A stretch of DNA of 64,000 nucleotides from Tethya wilhelma (Eukaryota; Porifera; Demospongiae; Tethyida; Tethyidae), in NCBI GenBank assembly GCA_964030475.1, contig CAXIPT010000013.1:810678-874677 (forward strand), in the 5' to 3' direction. Below the pieces are notes generated by a model. That model had not been told where the DNA came from. It did no database searches and saw only the letters and a program-made list of their open reading frames with translations. The translations under genes were made by a program, and so were the position numbers. This document shows positions 25,635-37,954 of the stretch, piece by piece; within the stretch, counting starts at the first letter, position 1; each line of letters begins with the position of its first letter.

Positions 25635-28600
25635 ATGGCAGACCTGAATCAAAATCATGAATTAAATAGTTCTACTTCGGTCGATGAGACTGTCATTGTA
25701 GATTCACCATCACAAATTGAAGAGCAATACTATGAAGAAGTAAGCCATAACTGAATGGTTAATTGGCCCATGTTGGACTCATGCATTTCCATGCAAGGCC
25801 ACCTATTTTTCACCCACCATCATTAAATGGCATTATGGCCCCAACAGTCAACATAATTTTGTTAAAGTATTTATTTAATACCACTGTGTAGTTCTCCATT
25901 TACATGACAGTTATTGGACCCTCTTGGTCTGGTAAAGCCCAGTTGGTGGAACGATTTGTGGTAGGTCAGCAACAGCAACAGCAAGGTCCAGTGTTAATTG
26001 TCTTTGTGCAGAAACTGGAAATTTCATTTTATTTTATTTGCACACACGTGTTAACAAGGATGGTACCTTTGATCCAAGTTGTTCTCATCCACCCCGTTGT
26101 GCACCTGATTGGGTAAGTATATAGTTCCTCCAAGCTTAATGTTGCATTCAGCATCATGTATGACATGTAGCTCTGTGTTCATGTACTTTTCTCTTCAGAA
26201 ATTCAAACTTGTGCAATGTGAAGATGAGTCTGTTGCCCGTGCTACAATTGTAGGTTGACGATATGCAAGTTCTTGTTTATGTAATTGTATACACCATGTT
26301 CTATGTACAGGTGTTAGATTGTGTTCGAAACGTTAGGAACGAAAAGCTTTTTAAGTTATATCATTTTCACGGTCGATATACGCAAGGCCTCATGATTGTC
26401 TACAACATCACCGAAATGGTTAGCTATTACTACATCATGATGAGTGAAAGTCATGTTGCATCAAGGGACTAACCACCTTTGATAATCCCTTAAGTGTGCC
26501 CATGTAACAACATCACATGTTGTAGGACTCCATAAAGGATGTTTCCGTTTGTCTTGAGTTCATTGATAAGTACCATCCAAATGCCGCTGTCAAGGTTCTT
26601 GTTGGAAACAAAATTGACCTAGAAGAAAAACGTGAAGTCTCTTATAAAGATGGTCAAGTGAGTATCTTAGCAATTGATTTTTTAAATTTTTTTTGTAGTA
26701 TACAGTTTGAACTGAAGATATGAATTAGGCAAATGTGGGTGCTTGTTTCCCCCTCTTTTAGTCCCCAACCATAATTAGTCTAGATCATTAAACTTCTTGG
26801 TTTATTGCATTCTGTTTATTTGGTATGTCATCTTCTCAAAAGGAATTAGCACAAGCACACAATATGCTATTCTTCGAGACAAGTGCTAAGGACAACATCA
26901 ATGTGACAGAAGCGTTTATGGCGGCTCTTACACCAGGAATTCAACAGGCAAAACTATTAAGTGGTAGGTATGCATGGTGTATTTATATGATGTAATAGTT
27001 ATTGTGACTGATGTTTCCTTATACCATTAAATCCATACAGCCTTCATCAAAAGTCCAAGTAGTTCTCTGTTTGAAGAGGCCATGCAAAGTGGCTATGTGA
27101 TCTGCAACTTGATCATCCTACTGCTCATTGGTGTGGCTGGCTCAGGGAAGACCTGTTTCTCACAACTGGTCCTGGACAAACCTCCTCCAGAAGTAAGAGA
27201 GAGCACCCCTTTGGCCCAGGCTGCCATTCGTGCTGTATCCACTTCAAGAGCAGCTGTATCAGAAGAAGGAACAATATGGCAGGCAGTTTCACCGTCTGAG
27301 CTTCTAAGCATGGTTGCTGGTGGCATCAAGGGTGAGTCAATATGCCATTTTGGAATGCAATCCTCTCTTCCACAATCTGACCAAAATGTTCACAAAGGTA
27401 GTACTCTTGCAAAACTCTTTAGAAAGTTTAACCCCCCCAAAGTATCTGATTCTAGTGTACAGCATGAAAACCTTCTTGTCACACAATCCAAACCTTCCTC
27501 TGAAAAGCTCTTCGAATCAGCACCTGTTAAAGATCTTGTGTCTCACATGTCTAAAGCCACACCTGCAACAAAAGAAGTCTTCAGTGAAAACTGGGTGTAC
27601 ATCACTGACAGTGGTGGTCAGCCACAGTTCCATGAACTGATTCCTACCTTCATCCATCACGTGTCTGCAGCTGCTATTTTTGTCAAGTTGAATGAAGACC
27701 TCTCCAGCCACCCAACCATAGGCTACTACACCAAGGGTGCAGTTTGTGGTACAACCTACTCCTCTGCTCTCACTCATGAGCAGACCATCAAGAATTGCCT
27801 TCAGATGATGCAGTCGCGACTCAACATCTCTGGTGACAATGATTGTCCTGCATTGTTCTTCATTGGCACCCACAAAGATCTTGAGTCGGCTAGCAGTGAA
27901 TCCATTGAAAGGAAAGATAAGAAAATTCTTGATATGCTCAAATCACTTAAAGGCCTCAAAGAGCATGTTGTCTTCAACCGTGTTGCAAAGCCCAAACGGT
28001 TGATGCATGTCTTGAATACTGGAAATCCTGATGATGAAGATCGTCAAACAGTTGCTGAGTTTCGGCAGGCTGTCATGAGAGGGTGCAGAAAGATTGAAAT
28101 AAAGATCCCCCTGAGCTGGTTCATTTTAGAGCAGCAGCTACAGGAGCTCGCACGAAAGAAGTCAAAGTTAGTTTTAAGCTTGGATGAATGCCTAGAAGTA
28201 GCTTGTGATCTTAAGATGGACAAAGCCCGTCTCTTAGCTGCTCTTGACTACTTTGTACGTCTCAACCTCTTCAAGTTCTTTCCTAAAATCCTTCCAAATG
28301 TGGTCTTTACTACTTCACAAGTTTTTCTCGATAAGATTAGTGAGCTTGTGGCCTACAGCCATTATCTCAGTGGAGTGCCAGGAGCTGAGCTATCATCAAC
28401 CAAATCTGAGTCTGGAAATGACATCAGCTCATTGCGTTTTGCTAATCATGCTATTGTGAATGCCACCTTCTTGAAAAGGTTTGATGCTCATTATCGATAC
28501 ACTGACAACCTGTTCACTCCTCAAGATCTCTTGGATGTCCTCTCTAACCAACTTGTCTTTGCTCCATTCACTGGGGAAGAGTTCTTCATGCCTTGTGTCC

Positions 28601-29623
28601 TTCCCCAGCTCTCACTGGATAAGGTCTCCTCTTATCGTCTTCCTGCCAGCTCACCAGTTGCCCCACTGCTCGTCCATTACACTGGAGGCCTCTTCTCCAC
28701 TGGTCTTTTCAGTGCTCTGGTTGCCTTCCTTCAAGACCGATCTCCGTGGAAGGTAGCTGAGAAGAATGGTGAGCCCATTTGCCTCTTCAAGAACTGCATC
28801 GTGTTTAGTCACACTGATTTCCCCATCACCCTCACCCTCATATACTCCTTTGAGTTCATTGAGGTACATGTCAATGTTGAGCAGGGTTTTAGTCTTGAAC
28901 CTTACACCAATGTCCGTACTACCATTATGCTTGGGTTAGACAGAGCTGCTAAGATCCAGGGATGCAACAATCTTCGTCCTAAGGTTGGTTTCTTCTGTCC
29001 CTGTGGCAAGCAGGAGTCTTCCCATCTTGCCTCTGTCAGTGATGATGGGACGTGGTGGTCTTGTAGCAATGATGACACTTATCGTGGAGCTCTGACTGAA
29101 GAACATATCCCCTGGCTTGCAGATTACTGTGAACTCAGTTCATCCGCAACTAGATCTACAGGTGATTTGACGTTCTATAATATTAGTTAGCATTATTTAC
29201 ACTTCTTATAATCATTCATTTATTATAGATACAAAGTCCAGTAAAGATACTTCTACTAAAACTGCCAGCACAAGCTCAAGTCACAAAGATCACCAAGTCA
29301 GTGTCTCTTTGCAAGATATGCCTACTTTGAAGCAGTTGCAAGTCTTGACCAGTCGTAATGGGAAGAACGTGAGAGTGATGGACAGTGCAGCTGCTGAATG
29401 GGAACAGCTCGCAATAGCATTAGGGTTTGGAGCCATTGATATTGACATGGTTAAGAGAAACCACGTCCAAGATGTAAGGGGTGCCTGCAGAGAGATCTTG
29501 ACAAGATGGCTGAATGGAGAGAATGACTGTGACTCACCGACCACATGGGAGACTCTCATCCAGAGTCTGATTAATGCTGGGCAAGTCAGTTTAGCGGAAG
29601 ATCTACAAGAAGTGGTTCAATAA
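25635..29623 (+). CDS. Rab-like pseudo-GTPase / ROC-COR-like GTPase / Death-domain protein
   Basis: Predicted 1051-residue signalling protein. Exons: 25635-25739, 25892-25960, 26059-26112, 26199-26249, 26311-26418, 26526-26657, 26843-26963, 27041-29161, 29229-29623; all junctions keep frame. Region 1 (about 36-213) is Rab-like but degenerate: the P-loop ends GKA instead of GKS/T, and the WDTAGQE segment reads LDCVRNVRNE, while G4 (VGNKID, 154-160) and G5 (ETSAK, 185-189) remain. Region 2 has a second intact P-loop (GVAGSGKT, 244-251), switch II DSGGQPQ (403-409) and G4 THKD (490-493), followed by a COR-like segment (about 550-890). A Death domain closes the protein (about 965-1048; WEQLAIALGFG, WETLIQSLINAG). 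ROC-COR-Death resembles the C-terminal half of DAPK1, but no kinase or ankyrin repeats are present. Function is inferred only. The gene starts 149 bp after afadin. The small N-terminal exons are the weakest part of the model. Confidence 0.75.
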
Positions 29624-29786
29624 ACACTTGATTTTTATGATTGCCAAAGTAATGTTGTTAATATTGATTGTTTCAATTATTTCAAAACTGTTTACAATTA
29701 TTTGTTCGTTGTTTTTGTTTTCTTTTTTTACAATAAATGTGTGAATAATTATTATAATGACTTTTGTCACTACAGAGATCTATTGT

Positions 29787-30569
29787 TCACTCTGGTATCA
29801 AAGTATCTTCATCAGAATCAGTTTCTTTGCCACTTTCTTCTTCAGTACCCAAGATGTGGTACTTCTCTGGGTCTCTCTTGTAGCCACGTTTGTCAAAGTC
29901 CACTGTAAAGTCATCTTCATTCTCAGCACCACAACCAGTGAAACTCAGATCAACTGAAAAGTAGACAACCAAATATTTTCATGATTACTTATTAATAACA
30001 GCTGTCTATGATTATAGTCTACCTGAGTCAGGGATCTTCTTAGATCTTATCAGACGTACAGCCTCTCCAGTATAGTATTTGTGGATAATGTCAGCGACAT
30101 CATCCTGGTAGTCCCTCAGGGAGACAAGCACAATGTCTCCTGGCTGAATCCACACCTGAATGGACAACCAATCCTTACAGCTTGCTGAATCAATATAAAG
30201 TATGCATCCCTCACCCTCTTCCTCATGTTGCCACGGATATGACCTCTCCTTTCTTTCCCATCAATGCAGCTTAATATTGTCCATCCATTTCCCAGCATCT
30301 TTTTCACCTGAGCATATTCTGTTGTTTTAGGAAAATAATCAGTATCAATAGTTACCTAAACTGTTTTGAAGTTACGTGTATACCTTCAAGTGCCTCTTCA
30401 TCCTTGAGGATCAGTTCTCTTCCCTGTTCAAATGCATCGTTCTTCCCTCTCTTCCTGTTCTTACCTCCTTTGCCTAGCCAGTATTATAGTAATAACTAAT
30501 AACACTTTATACATACAAATTAATTATCATAATTATTATTATATATTATTTGCCTTTGTTTTTGGGCAT
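29787..30569 (-). CDS. EIF1AX: Eukaryotic translation initiation factor 1A (eIF1A)
   Basis: Binds the 40S A site and promotes scanning and start-codon selection. Exons (minus): 30569-30554, 30473-30384, 30318-30215, 30155-30023, 29953-29787; 169 residues (human 144). The start [17 protein letters not shown] matches the basic eIF1A N-terminal tail. The OB fold carries [32 protein letters not shown] and [14 protein letters not shown]. The C-terminus is acidic, as usual, though longer ([19 protein letters not shown]). The first exon can only be joined in frame through a GC donor (AAAG|GCAAAT), since reading on meets a stop within two codons. It is convergent with the Death-domain gene (163 bp apart). 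Confidence 0.93.
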
Positions 30570-31147
30570 GGTATAATACTTTTTCAAATGTCCACTGCTG
30601 AAATGAAACTGTCCAAATAATATTAAATATATATAGTCGATTTGATTTAATTGCAGCTTTTTTATACCATGGCATTACACATTTATGGTCTAGCAAATTA
30701 ATTCTTGGTATTGATGCGAGTGTGTCATGATTCATGGATTTAAAGTTTAATTTAGTGTTATAGGTTGACACACGTCACAGAATTTAATTCCAAGTACTAT
30801 CATAAGTTAATTTATTCCAAAAACTAGCTACATCTTGTGAATATGGTTACAATCAATGCTGTGCTGTAACATCTGACAATATTCATTCGGTGTGACCATG
30901 CAAATTGATATTCTGTCGAACTATGTTTAACAAATTTCATGAAAACATACGGTATACATTACAAGGGAAACTTTCAGAGAGAAAAAGACAAGAAATTAAG
31001 ACAAATTTTTAAGAATTGACCAATAAAATTTTATTATATAAGTTGACTAACACACAATAAGTAAAATTCACACATACACACATACACACAAACACACTGC
31101 CGATAAAAACATGTATTTAGTGCACAATTAAAATTCCATATCCGTTG
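30570..31147. other. AT-rich intergenic stretch, no gene seen
   Basis: Lies between the eIF1A start and the STK40-like stop. A short CATA/CACA-rich patch (31070-31098) and AT-rich sequence only. eIF1A promoter elements must lie here, but none could be identified. Confidence 0.5.
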
Positions 31148-33328
31148 CTATATACCCTCCGAAGTGGAAGGCTGTTCTCTATTGTACTGGATCTGCAGTG
31201 AGTTCTGGAAGGGAGAAGAGGAGTGGACTCTTGACGTCCTCCGAGTGGCAGCTGCTCTCAGACTCTCCAAGAGTTCATTCTGTTCGTCTCTTGCATCATG
31301 TGATCGTCTTCTCCGCCTCATCCCCTGAGGCTGAGAGGGACCCACGGAGGAACTGGCCATGGTTGTCATGGTGTGGGTCGAGTGTCGTCTTGCCGATCTT
31401 TGCTCACAACCACTAGAGTTCCTCCGTCTTCTCTGTGTCTGGCTGTGAGTTGAAGCTGGGATTGTGAGGTGATGTGCTCCTCTTTCAAGACCAGCATAGC
31501 TGTGCCTGGTGGAGTGGGAGGCGGAGCTAGACAGGGTCACTGTAGCGCCCTGAGGGAGGGAGTTACGAGACGTTCTTATTGTCACCAGACTGTCCATGAC
31601 ATTTGTGCTTGCTAGTCTATCGGTGCGTAACGGCTGTTCACTATTTGTAGAGGCAGTTTGGTGAAAGGACAACATTGAACGAGACTGAGTGTTGGGACTG
31701 GAGTTGCTCCGATGTTGGTGTGCATTATTTGGAGAGCTAGAAGAAGATGAAGAAGAGCCAGAGAAATAAGAATCTGTTGAGAGGCTGAGAGAGAGGGGGT
31801 AGTGATGACAGACCAGGGAGCTAGGAGGAGGCTGAGGGGCAGCTGGTGCCACAGGAGGGGGGAAGCTGTGAGAGGGACTGGGGAGATGAGACTGGGGGGT
31901 GTGGTGGGGGGAGGTCCGAGTGCCGGGGAGGGAGGAGGCCATGTTGAGGCTGTGGGTGGGGCTAGTGTGGGCGGGGAAGAAATGGTGAGGGGGAGGAGGA
32001 GAGGAGCACACTTGAGAGAAAGGGTTCCTGGAGGAAGAGGAAGGTCTTGGTCTCTGGACGTGGGGAGGGGGGAAGTCTGTGAGGATGTAGGGAACAAACG
32101 GAGCAGCGCCAGGAGAGTTGGGAGAGAGAGAGATGGGCATGTGTAGCGTAGCAACACCCACATGGTTGCCATGTGGCTCTGATAGGAGCATTGGACTGAG
32201 AGTCAATCGGACAGCATTCATGTCAACGTTTGAAGCATGGCTACCAGTGTTCAGAGATGCAGTGGGAGAGACGTCCATTTGAGAGTCAGGCACCATGCAG
32301 TCGTCCATTTGTGCCCGTGACACAGAATCAGGGACAACCTGGGCACGCTCAGATACCGTGTTGGTTGATCTGTGTGGGGAAGTGTGTGCAGGAGTGGTTC
32401 ATACATAATGTATGTGTTTGGGCATCAGGTCATGTGATCAGCTTACATTCTAGAGAGGCTCTTCTGTACGATGTCACAGGCTTGCTCAGCAGTTAGTCTC
32501 AATTCAGCGTCTTTCTCTATGATGTCAGTACTAAAAGCTGCTAATCATACACAACTTCCTGTGTATGTGTTGACTATATGTACATTCAATGCTTATTTCT
32601 TGACCTAACTACATTATTTCTCCCTGTCACATGCACATCACATGATGGGGCGTGTGATGTGGCCGCTCCAGAGGTGAGCCTGCACGTAGCAAGGCTGGTA
32701 GTGGGTGGCTAGCAGCAGATACACCACACCACACGCCCCCACTACTTCCTGTCAACGCCGCCATACTACCGCCCACACAAACAACAAGTAAAGGAAACGA
32801 AGCACTCAATTGCTGCTCTCCTGGCAATAATGCAGTTTTAGCAGAAGATGCTAAATATTTATATTTTCTCTAGAGAAGGGACAAACTTGTAATGGACCAC
32901 AAAGTGTGCTGTGTGTGAGTTAGGTTCCTGCTGTATTGACTGTGAATGTCATTAGATCACAACGCTATCACTGCAGCTGCACAATACCCTCCAAGCAAAA
33001 ACCTACAAAAGAGCTTTGGTAATCATGTTTGACAGCTAGTACTGCTTAGAGGCAACCCATTGTTACCATAGGAACCAATACAGTAGCTACCTACCACTAA
33101 AATGAAAATACTTGGAGAATAGCTCCATTGTTGCTCAGTAAGAGAGTGTGTGTGTGTGTGTTTAGTGATACTACTTACTTAGGAATGGAGTATTCAGCTG
33201 CTTTTATCTTCCTGAACAGTTCCTGGGGGTCGTTGTCGTAAAATGGGAACTGTCCATAGAGCATTGTGTAGAGGAGGACACCCATAGCCCACATGTCACT
33301 GGCCTTACCGTCGTATGGGTTGCCTGTG

Positions 33329-33369
<41 letters not shown>

Positions 33370-34811
33370 TAGGTTGTATACAATACGCTAAAGTACATTC
33401 TTATATGCCACAACAACTGCTATCGCTACACAACGCGATCTTATCAACACCACATACCAAAGTACAAGAGCACCATCACAGTCTCCTAGGCAACAGCCAA
33501 GAGATACTACCCTACACTTAAGACCCCTAACAACCAACCAGATAGCTTGCAATCACTCACCCAGCACAGAATAAACAAACTGCCTTATCTTGCGATCTTG
33601 TTTATCCCAATATGTGGTGACAATAAACCCCTTTAGGAGGAAAGCTCACGGCAACGCCTCAACCCGCTCAACAATATAGCGTTGCTAGGGAGAATCACAA
33701 TTTGGCCAATAAAACCATATGCCCACATCACACCATCCAGTGAGCTAACATTACACAACCATTACATAACCATTATATAATCGTGAATCTTATGCGTGCC
33801 CTGCACTAATACCACACCATCTGTATGTACCATAGTGCTCTAACCAAGCTGTGCTATAATGTGGTGTGAGTGTGGCAGGACTTACCACTCAAGACATCAG
33901 GACTGACGTAGGCCAGGCTACCTCGCTGGTCGGTCAGCATGTCACTGCCTCTCACCAGGTGTTTACTGAGTGCAAAGTTCGTGAGGGTGATTTCACGTGT
34001 TCTGAAATTAAAAAAGAAAGCGAAAATTGAAATTATAGTTCATTACATAAGCACAACAATGTTAAATTTAAGTTAATGGCATGTGTACATGTATACATAC
34101 ATCACCACTTTCTGAGAAGTTTGGTTTGAAAATAAAATCTCTTTTTGAGATTTGACTACATGAAACCACTTTGGACAGGAAGTAGACATTCCTCTGGACA
34201 CTGAAGTACGTCAGCGAAGCTAGAGACATACGCATTAAGGGGAATGTCAGTTGAAGAGGGTCAATGAGGAAAGGTCACTCGAGGTACAAGCTTCTCTTTG
34301 TGTTTCAAAGACACAAACAAACTTGAAGCTAAGGTGGAGAAGACCAAGCTGTCTCACAAACAGTGGAGTATCTAAAGCTGGCTTCTAAGAGACTAACTAC
34401 TTATTAGAGGGAATGTGGCAGCTGCTGTATTGCCAGCAGGCAGACTATACCAAGCTCATAATTATCGCTATGGATACAAGAATTATGTGCCCTTCTCAAC
34501 AGCTAGCCTATGGCAACCATTCACTAATGGAGATAGCAAAGTAGGTGCATCATGCTGGCTGATACTGGAGGACAGCCTGATATGGAGAGAGAGATGGGCC
34601 TAATTGATGCTTGGCAGCCGCCTCCGCTGCACATGCATGTGTGCACATGTCATGCCAGGTGGGGGAGTGGCAGTCATGATGTCATTGTGTAGAGTAAAAT
34701 TATGACTTATAGAACTAGAACAGTAGCAAAGGAATTTGCAGAGAATGAGTCATCCTACCTCGTGTTCAAGATCATGTTCCCCAGCTTCAAGTCTCGATGG
34801 ACAACATTTTT
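31148..34811 (-). CDS. STK40: STK40/SgK495-like pseudokinase, C-terminal part
   Basis: In vertebrates STK40 is a pseudokinase adaptor for the COP1 ubiquitin ligase. Exons (minus): 34811-34759, 34001-33886, 33323-33179, 32530-32447, 32369-31148; 539 residues visible. The catalytic-loop block VVHRDLKLGNM is followed by LTNFALSKH where active kinases have DFG; the Asn in place of Asp is an STK40 hallmark. Then come DQRGSLAYVSPDVLSG, KASDMWAMGVLLYTMLYGQF and ELFRKIKAAEY, and the C-lobe end RLTAEQACDIV and AQVVPD. A 400-residue Ser/Pro-rich tail is much longer than in vertebrates. The N-lobe exons were not found upstream; an isolated N at 36082 marks a possible assembly join. About 20 residues of the C-lobe before EKDAELRL also look absent, perhaps a missed small exon. 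Confidence 0.85.
33330..33366. repeat. CA (sense-strand) microsatellite before an STK40 acceptor
   Basis: (TG)n on the plus strand, so (CA)n on the sense strand of the minus-strand gene, seven bases upstream of the exon starting at 33323. Confidence 0.9.
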
Positions 34812-36502
34812 CTGTTTGTGTGTGTGTGAGGAATAAGTAGAGATAATAATTACTTTGTTTTGTGTGAACTCACACATGACATACATACATACATACATAC
34901 ACTTGTTTCCTAGCACACATAACACAATATTGCCAAGTAGCGTACAAGCAGAGAACAACCATGGCTTACATCGAGAACATAATATTCCAGGAAAATAACA
35001 AACTCTTACATTTACCAACAAGTGGTCATTCAAAACTACCTCAGTTCTCTCTCAATGAAGAGGCTAACATCACTCTTTCATTATCACATTTCTTTCACCT
35101 CTAGTGAGTTACCATGGCAACTAATCATATTTATAGCCACTGGGGGTGCACCAATGGAATTCATAACATTGATGAGTGCTCTATCCTCAGCAGTTGAGAA
35201 GGCTGGTCATGACAGTGTCACAGATGGTCCATGGTGCATTCAATTCAGCAATGAATATTATGATAGTGTGACTTCATGGCAGCCAGGCCATCGTGAAGCT
35301 TCCACTCTATTTGATAGTGTGCGTCACAGGCTCACAATGGAGCAATGAATACAATTACAGCTACTTCATGTGTGTATATACCACTGATCACAGACATGAT
35401 ACTATTTACACACATCTATAAACATCATGATTATCAAGAAATCTGCAAAGGTCAATTTCTTTTGAATTATTTTCTACGATAAATAAACTACCTTACTCTT
35501 TGATACAGAGCTATCTTACTCATACAACAATCATGACCAAATACGAGCCTAGCGCCTACATAAAGTATGTTTTTACCAGGTCAAGCAGCAAAATTGACCT
35601 GACCTTTTCAAATGTAGTTGGCTGAGTTTCAGGACAGGGTTTGACGAAGCAAAGAATCTTAACTATACAGTTTCCTGCTTCTTGAGCTAGCTGCAATTAA
35701 GGCTCGCATTAGACCGCAGGGACTACACCTCATTGTAGATTCATTATTCAAATTACATCTGTTGGAGGCTGGGCGCTAGGCAACCCTATGTATCAGTGGT
35801 GTATAACAAGCATACTAAGGTATCATTACATCACTGGTAATTAGCATTGTGCGTGTGTAGAAGTCCTGGACAAAGAACAGAAGTATCGTTATAAGTCTGC
35901 TCTTCCTCAAGCACTCACAGCCATGACATGTCAGGGGACTATTTCTGACAGACATTGAGTGAGGTCACTAGTCACTCATATTGTGTGACTCATGAGGTGA
36001 CAACAGTCCATGCATCCTGGTTGTAGCTGATGAGTCAGCAGCCATCTTGTGACATGTACTGACACTAACATACTCTCTCTCNCACACACACAATGCTGTA
36101 TCAAGTATTACACCAAGGCCCTTGTATCCATAGGCCTACTCTCCCTATCCTAGGTCATAATTCACCCTTCAAAGGAAGTACATGGCAAGGTTCACAGCAC
36201 TGTTGACAGCCTAATGAACCACACATCTCCCTCCAGCCTCCAACCAGACTAAACAAATTAATGCAGAGAGAAATACATGTTTGGCTGATGGAATAACCAT
36301 GTCCAATCACTTTTCAACACAACATTTCATCCCATGACAACATGACACAGAGAATGCATTTGAGGAATATTTCATGTTCTAAGACAACAATTTCCCATTT
36401 CCAGAAGACCACTTGATGTGCGCACACATACACACGCACACACACAAATTATGTGGTGTTCTTATCATAATTTTCTGCTTACAACACTATCATATATCTC
36501 AC
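34812..36502. other. 1.7-kb stretch where the STK40 N-lobe is expected but not seen
   Basis: Contains one N (36082) beside CT and CA repeats. A minus-strand 87-bp open block (35690-35604) has good acceptor and donor sites but no STK40 similarity. A plus-strand open frame ends at 35348 without family match. Otherwise unique non-coding sequence. Confidence 0.5.
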
Positions 36503-36676
36503 TTTGTGAACTTCCAGGTCCTCTTCTGTGAGCGACTCTGGAATCTTCTCCGTGTAGTCTGGCTTGTTTTCAAAGCCAAGGGCACGTAAGAGACCGTCCA
36601 TGACTCGTAGCAAACTCGAACACAACCCAGCGTCACTCGCTTCCTCAAGGTGCTGAGAATGAGCAGCTTCAGTCAT
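36503..36676 (-). CDS. Orphan first coding exon, divergent from IFT88
   Basis: Opens with ATG and runs 58 codons (MTEAAHSQHLEEASDAG... ending EEDLEVHK) to a GT donor at 36502 in phase 0. The composition is amphipathic (LLRVMDGLLRALGF) and then acidic. I do not recognise the family. It could be a lineage-specific N-terminus of the STK40-like gene, or the first exon of another gene whose remainder was lost at the N (36082). Confidence 0.5.
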
Positions 36677-37017
36677 GCGTTACATGGGGTTATGAATATT
36701 CTTCCATAAAGCTTTAATAATTTGTATGTAAACACAAATTCACAGCATTATATTGGCACTATGTTTTTTTTCTCAATCATCAAAGTTAGTTATTATAGCG
36801 GAAATTTCCGGCCAAACATCGCGCACGTGGTGCGAACAGATGGACCATACTGTTGCCATGGTGAAACGCTGACCAAATCAAACAACAACCTCGTTGGGAG
36901 CTGAGGCAGGCGACTTGCTTCGGGTGTAGATCCGTTCTTAGATCAAAGGAAAGCGCCAGAATACAAGCCATCCTCGATCAGACAGCTCCTTTCTGTGAGG
37001 GACGCCTGCTGCCAAGG
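36677..37017. promoter_or_regulatory. Bidirectional promoter interval, orphan exon / IFT88
   Basis: 341 bp between two divergent start codons (36676 minus, 37018 plus). It includes GATCAAA- and CCATGG-containing sequence, but no element I can name with confidence. Confidence 0.4.
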
Positions 37018-37921
37018 ATGCAGAACGTTCATCTAGCGCCAGATGACCCCATGGAAGAGGACGATCTGTATTCCGGCTACGACTACAACTCCATTGCCAA
37101 TGTAAGCAGGTTGTAGGGATCCAGGCTGTGGACCAGCATACACTTAGCATACATATTGTTGCATAGGAACACTTCTGATAGGCTATATGCTTGTAGCTGT
37201 CTGTTTGTGTGAGACCATAGATAATATATGGTGAGACTGAGAGGGTGTTTTGTTTTGCCACAGACATTTTGTGAATTTGCTAATTAGGTCAAATGTGACC
37301 AGGAGGTGTCATTTTTATCAGGATAAAATTAGTGGTAATATTTGTTTGGTGCTAAATGGGGTAGTTTACAGGAGCAAGCACAAACAGAGATGTGTTCTAA
37401 TTAGTACCCACCAACTACATCTGTGTTCAATCACTATCCTAGGAGCTGGAGGAAGACCCTGAGTTCCAGAGGATAGTCAGGACTGGGTATGCTCAACGGC
37501 CTCCTCTGCTGGTGAGTGTGATGCATGCAGTGAAAATTATAGTGTCAGTTTTCAAATGTTTATATATATATATTCATCTTCATTATCACGTACTCAGGCA
37601 ACTGGGGGAAGTGGCCTCCCACCTTCTACTGGAATCAAAGATATCCCTAGGACAGCTCGGGTAAGAAAAGATATCCACTTTCACTCACACTAAACCATTT
37701 TCTTTCTCGATCTTTCTTTCTCCTTCTTCATTCAGTTTCGCAATGGAGCAGCTAGACCTGCCACTGGGGTAGCACCGGTAAGATGCATGGTGTATACAAG
37801 TCCGTGATATAATGGTGGTTGTTTCACTGTATGTATCCCACCCTGCTCTAGGAGTCTGGTCAGGCCAGACCAATGACTGGAGTGACTGCTGCCGGCTTTT
37901 CATCGTTCATGAGAGGTATGG

Positions 37922-37954
<33 letters not shown>

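Noticed and set aside
25961..26058. A 26-base intron or a frameshift in the Rab-like region (reading on through the Gln run)
   Set aside because: Using the acceptor at 26057-26058 gives a normal 98-bp intron, phase 0 on both sides, and a continuous Rab-like alignment.
35092..35348. Plus-strand frame ending RHRLTMEQ
   Set aside because: Open for about 85 codons with plausible composition, but no family match, no clear start and no supporting splice context.
35604..35690. Minus-strand candidate exon between good splice sites
   Set aside because: 29 open codons flanked by TGCAG and AAG|GTCAGG, but no similarity to the STK40 N-lobe. Too short to call.
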